Of a stretch of DNA of 64,000 nt, positions 61,606 to 64,000 are shown piece after piece. The position numbers and the translations under genes are program-made. Every line of letters starts with the position of its first letter. The stretch's first letter is position 1. Location of the stretch: assembly GCF_000166415.1 (NCBI RefSeq), contig NC_014654.1:2480001-2544000 (forward strand). The letters are read 5' to 3'. Below the pieces are notes generated by a model. That model was not told the origin of the DNA and did no database searches. It worked only from the letters and a program-made list of their open reading frames with translations. Source of the stretch: Halanaerobium hydrogeniformans (GTDB lineage: Bacteria > Bacillota > Halanaerobiia > Halanaerobiales > Halanaerobiaceae).

Positions 61606-63101
61606 GTCAATAACTTTTGAAAATGTCACTTTTTTATACCAATTTTATCTTGAGAAAATGTCACCCCCAAAGGGGAGATATGTTTGGGGTTTAAACCAAA
61701 CATATCAGGCAATTTGAGTGAGAAATATTTTTTCCAGCATTTTCAGTATATCGTGATCACTGTCTTCAAAAGTTACTTTTGGCCAGGCTTGATGTCCATA
61801 TTTATAATAATGCCCATCGTCTGGTCTGTATTTGTTATTAGAATTAGTTTTACTCTTTTTAACTTTTGATTTTTTATGTTCAGTCCAATGGATAACATCA
61901 TAAATTTTTTCACCATATTGTGCTTTCACACCGAATTTAGGACTAAGAAGAACTTTGATTTTCGATTTTGGATAGACTGACATACTATTAGTAACGACCT
62001 TGAAGCGCTGATTATAAAAAGAAAAAGTTAGTCCATTATCAAGTATTCTTTCTTCCTTAACGCAAAGTATATTATCTATACAAATTTCTTCAGGAAGAGT
62101 TCTAAAAGCGCAAATGGTGTCTTCAGGTGCTACAGCAAATTTTTCATTAAATTTGATTAAGTAGTCAGCAAAAAACTCATTAGCCTGCTCGATAGTGGAT
62201 ATACCTGCTATCTTAAATTCAACAGGCAGTCTGCTTTGGAGAGTATCCCATAATCTTTCAATACGGCCTTTAGCTTGCGGTGAGCGTGCAGGGATCATAG
62301 TAATTCCAAGTTCTTTCATGGCTCTTCCAAACTGAGTATCTTTAACAGTTTTACCAGCAAGTTGTTCTTCAATTGTAAGTTTGTCTGCCTTAGGTGAACG
62401 GAAGATAGTATGTCTATCGGTATAAATACTGACGGGTATACCATAATTTAAGACCACAGATCTTAAAGTTTCAAAATATCCCTGTCGGCACTCGTTTTTA
62501 GTCATGTAAAGGCCCATTATTTTACCGGTAGAATCATCTATGGCACCATGAATGTCATATTTCTCTCCAGTACCAAACCAGTCGTGTGGACTGGCATCAA
62601 TTTGGATTAATTGGCCTTCTTTTGCTTTGCGTTTACGACGGTGATGAACTTTCTTTTTGCGATGCTTTTTGGGACTTTTGACACCATTGCTGCTTAAAAT
62701 AGTGTGAAGTGCGTTGTAACTAATGGTGATGTTTTCATGTTCTTCTAGTAATTCTTGAAAATGCATGAAGTTAGCACTTTGATACGAGTCTGATTTTTTC
62801 AGGGCAACAATTTTACTGACGAAATCCTCAGAAAAAGCATGACTAGGTTTACGACCTTTATTTTTATGAACTAAAAATGATGGACCTTCTTTTTTCACAC
62901 CTTTCTTCAAACGAATTATTTGGCGAACACTAAGGTCTAAAGCCTGTGCAGCTTCTGAGTTGGTCATACTTTTATCAATGACCATAGAAATGACATGATA
63001 CCTATTCAATTGTGTTTGGGACATAAGATAATATTTTTCTCCTCTCATAGTGACATTTTATCAAGATAATTTCACTATGACATTATCACAAGATAATCAC
63101 A
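61605..63101 (-). mobile_element. IS1202-like insertion sequence (about 1.5 kb)
   Basis: Terminal inverted repeats are imperfect: TGTCAATAACTTTTGAAAAT at the left end against TGTGATTATCTTGTGATAAT at the right (minus strand). Inside each end a second copy of TATCTTGAnAAAATGTCAC occurs (61645-61664 and 63050-63069). The flanks carry a 17-19 bp direct repeat, long as expected for the IS1202 group. A hairpin at 61677-61706 overlaps the transposase stop. The element looks complete. Confidence 0.85.
61705..63024 (-). CDS. DDE transposase, IS1202/ISNCY type
   Basis: A 439-residue transposase with an N-terminal helix-turn-helix (TNSEAAQALDLSVRQIIRLKK), a lysine/arginine-rich HRKKKVHHRRKRKAK stretch, and DDE residues in IQIDASPHDW, SIYTDRHTIF and KGRIERLWDTLQ. 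A C-terminal DNA-binding region follows. The ATG at 63048 lies inside the site AGGAG, so the ATG at 63024 is preferred. It appears intact. Confidence 0.9.
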   Translation of the reverse strand: MSQTQLNRYHVISMVIDKSMTNSEAAQALDLSVRQIIRLKKGVKKEGPSFLVHKNKGRKPSHAFSEDFVSKIVALKKSDSYQSANFMHFQELLEEHENITISYNALHTILSSNGVKSPKKHRKKKVHHRRKRKAKEGQLIQIDASPHDWFGTGEKYDIHGAIDDSTGKIMGLYMTKNECRQGYFETLRSVVLNYGIPVSIYTDRHTIFRSPKADKLTIEEQLAGKTVKDTQFGRAMKELGITMIPARSPQAKGRIERLWDTLQSRLPVEFKIAGISTIEQANEFFADYLIKFNEKFAVAPEDTICAFRTLPEEICIDNILCVKEERILDNGLTFSFYNQRFKVVTNSMSVYPKSKIKVLLSPKFGVKAQYGEKIYDVIHWTEHKKSKVKKSKTNSNNKYRPDDGHYYKYGHQAWPKVTFEDSDHDILKMLEKIFLTQIA

Positions 63102-63119
63102 ATAATTTCATTATATCCT
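63101..63119. repeat. Right copy of the IS target-site direct repeat
   Basis: AATAATTTCATTATATCCT, the same 19 bases as at 61587-61605. It touches the -35 box of the next gene. Confidence 0.85.
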
Positions 63120-63147
63120 TGACAAAATACTAAATATATTGTATTAT
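63119..63147 (+). promoter_or_regulatory. Promoter of the Dps gene
   Basis: TTGACA (63119-63124), a 17-base spacer and TATTAT (63142-63147). The -35 box abuts the insertion-site repeat. Confidence 0.75.
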
Positions 63148-63157
63148 ATATATAGAG

Positions 63158-63180
63158 TTAATAAGAATTATTCTTAATAA
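63158..63180 (+). promoter_or_regulatory. PerR/Fur-like box upstream of the Dps gene
   Basis: TAAGAAT-T-ATTCTTA (63162-63176) is a perfect 7-1-7 palindrome within an 11-1-11 imperfect one (63158-63180). The 7-1-7 layout matches PerR and Fur boxes, and its place over the transcript start suits repression. Confidence 0.55.
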
Positions 63181-63211
63181 GTAACAAAGAAAAAATATGG
63201 GGGTAAAAAAA

Positions 63212-63649
63212 ATGAAAAATTATAAGAAAATGCAAACCTACTTATCAAATCTTGCTGTGTTGAATACAAAGCTTCACAATTTACACTGGAATGTTGAAGG
63301 AAAACGTTTTGTACAGGTACATGAATACACAGAAGGTTTATATGATGGTTTCTTTGAAAAATTTGATGAGGTAGCTGAATTAATGAAAATGAAAGGTGAA
63401 ATGCCTTTAGTAAAAATGAGCGACTATGCTGAAAAAGCTACAATTGAAGAATTAGACGCTAAGGTATTTGGATGCCAGGAAGTATTAAAAATTGTTGAAG
63501 CTGACCTAAAAGAAATGAAGAAATTAGCGGTTGAAATCAGAAATGAAGCTGATGAAGACGGAGATTTTGAAGTAGTTGGAGAATTCGAAGAACATGTAGC
63601 TGGCTACAGTAAAGATCTATGGTTTCTTAGATCAATGTTGGTAGACTAA
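63212..63649 (+). CDS. dps: Dps-family ferritin-like protein
   Basis: A 145-residue ferroxidase/DNA-protection protein. The inter-subunit ferroxidase residues are in LHNLHWNVEG (His), FVQVHEYTEGLYDGFFEKFDEVAE (His, Asp and Glu; quoted in parts VHEYTEGLYD and FDEVAE). It oxidises Fe2+ with H2O2 and stores iron, protecting the anaerobe from oxidative stress. The ATG at 63212 lies 7 bases after GGGGGT; the ATG at 63197 overlaps that site. The palindrome upstream suggests PerR/Fur control. Confidence 0.93.
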   Translation: MKNYKKMQTYLSNLAVLNTKLHNLHWNVEGKRFVQVHEYTEGLYDGFFEKFDEVAELMKMKGEMPLVKMSDYAEKATIEELDAKVFGCQEVLKIVEADLKEMKKLAVEIRNEADEDGDFEVVGEFEEHVAGYSKDLWFLRSMLVD

Positions 63650-63701
63650 AAAGATAGTTAATAATTAAACAATAATAACATCCCTTAGTAGTAATTATAT
63701 G

Positions 63702-63741
63702 ATATAGTCCATTCATTAAATTGAATGGACTATATTTTTTT
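63702..63741. terminator. Terminator of dps, possibly bidirectional
   Basis: A 14-bp stem ATATAGTCCATTCA (63702-63715) with its complement (63722-63735) and a T run to 63741. It lies between dps and the convergent PAS-domain gene. Confidence 0.88.
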
Positions 63742-63750
63742 ATTTCTAAA

Positions 63751-64000
63751 TTACTTCTCATTAATTGCTTTTTGTAGAATATCAAACTCCATTTCTTTTC
63801 TCGAATAATTCTTTAAATCTATTGCTATTGAAATCACTTCTTTTATACTCCCATTTTCTTTAATAACATTATTGTACCATCTACAATAAATTTTTTGGCC
63901 ATCTTTTTTAATAGCTCTGCTCAATAAATGTTCCGGAAGAGTTTCTGATCTTTGTTCTAATATATTTTTCCAATATCCTCTATCTTTTTTAGTAGGGTAG
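63751..64000 (-). CDS. PAS-domain protein, C-terminal end only
   Basis: The last 82 codons of a minus-strand gene that continues past the right edge. DGQKIYCRWYNNVIKENG and IKEVISIAIDLKNYSRKEME form the end of a PAS/PAC fold. The protein ends about 14 residues after the PAS domain, so any output domain lies upstream, outside the window. Confidence 0.75.
   Translation of the reverse strand, partial: YPTKKDRGYWKNILEQRSETLPEHLLSRAIKKDGQKIYCRWYNNVIKENGSIKEVISIAIDLKNYSRKEMEFDILQKAINEK

Noticed and set aside
1-64000. CRISPR arrays, tRNA or rRNA genes
   Set aside because: No regularly spaced repeats, cloverleaf-type sequences or rRNA-like stretches were seen on either strand.

Overview
The window looks like a chromosomal segment of a low-GC, anaerobic, fermentative, salt-adapted Firmicute, most likely a Halanaerobium-type member of the Halanaerobiales. 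This is inferred from the AT-rich DNA, gram-positive style ribosome binding sites, consensus sigma-A promoters, strongly acidic exported proteins, PTS and compatible-solute genes, and a sulfur cluster with a secreted rhodanese. No rRNA, tRNA or CRISPR array was seen.

Layout. 1-6922: a 3'-truncated secreted alkaline phosphatase, a group IIC intron with its maturase sitting in a terminator T-tract, then a three-component sensory operon (PhnD-like binding protein, histidine kinase, NtrC-type sigma-54 response regulator). A good sigma-54 promoter match lies upstream of the phosphatase. 7069-15921: a complete histidine operon hisZGDCBHAFIE from one consensus promoter, with a divergent PHP-type histidinol phosphatase. 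15923-23710: otsA/otsB-type trehalose (or related sugar-osmolyte) synthesis, a metallo-beta-lactamase-fold hydrolase, a UgpB-like ABC importer without its ATPase, and glgC. 23822-33176: MFS carrier, patatin, Sir2 deacylase, PTS EIIA, a DUF6544-like protein, an iron alcohol dehydrogenase behind an attenuator-like leader, MgtE, HPr, lipoate ligase and a zinc-ribbon protein. 33358-36931: glucitol PTS operon with GutM and a SorC regulator. 37039-42316: 2-oxoacid/acetoin dehydrogenase E1-alpha, E1-beta and E2, preceded by a 29-codon relic of the E3 gene, divergent from a DRL-like (COG4091-type) oxidoreductase. 42317-49211: PAS-GGDEF-HD-GYP protein, membrane-anchored 5'-nucleotidase, TraB-like protein, orphan DhaK. 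49565-53212: pdxR/pdxS, with pdxT cut off after about 19 codons at a decayed IS200/IS605 element. 53370-61355: a methyltransferase, then a redox and sulfur island (TVP38 protein, HdrB-like protein, flavoprotein fused to an HdrC-like ferredoxin domain, split YeeE/TsuA with a TusA-like gene between the halves, PucR-type regulator, tandem rhodanese). 61587-64000: an IS1202-like insertion with a long direct repeat just upstream of a Dps gene promoter and a PerR/Fur-like palindrome, then the end of a PAS-domain gene.

How the parts may work together. The phosphatase, sigma-54 site and sensor operon suggest anion- or phosphorus-responsive control. GlgC, the GT20/HAD pair and the importer suggest osmolyte synthesis and recapture. 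The rhodanese, thiosulfate-type transporter, sulfur carrier and Hdr-like flavoprotein suggest thiosulfate or persulfide handling. The window also records gene decay: lpdA and pdxT are both reduced to N-terminal stubs, and both IS605 genes carry internal deletions.
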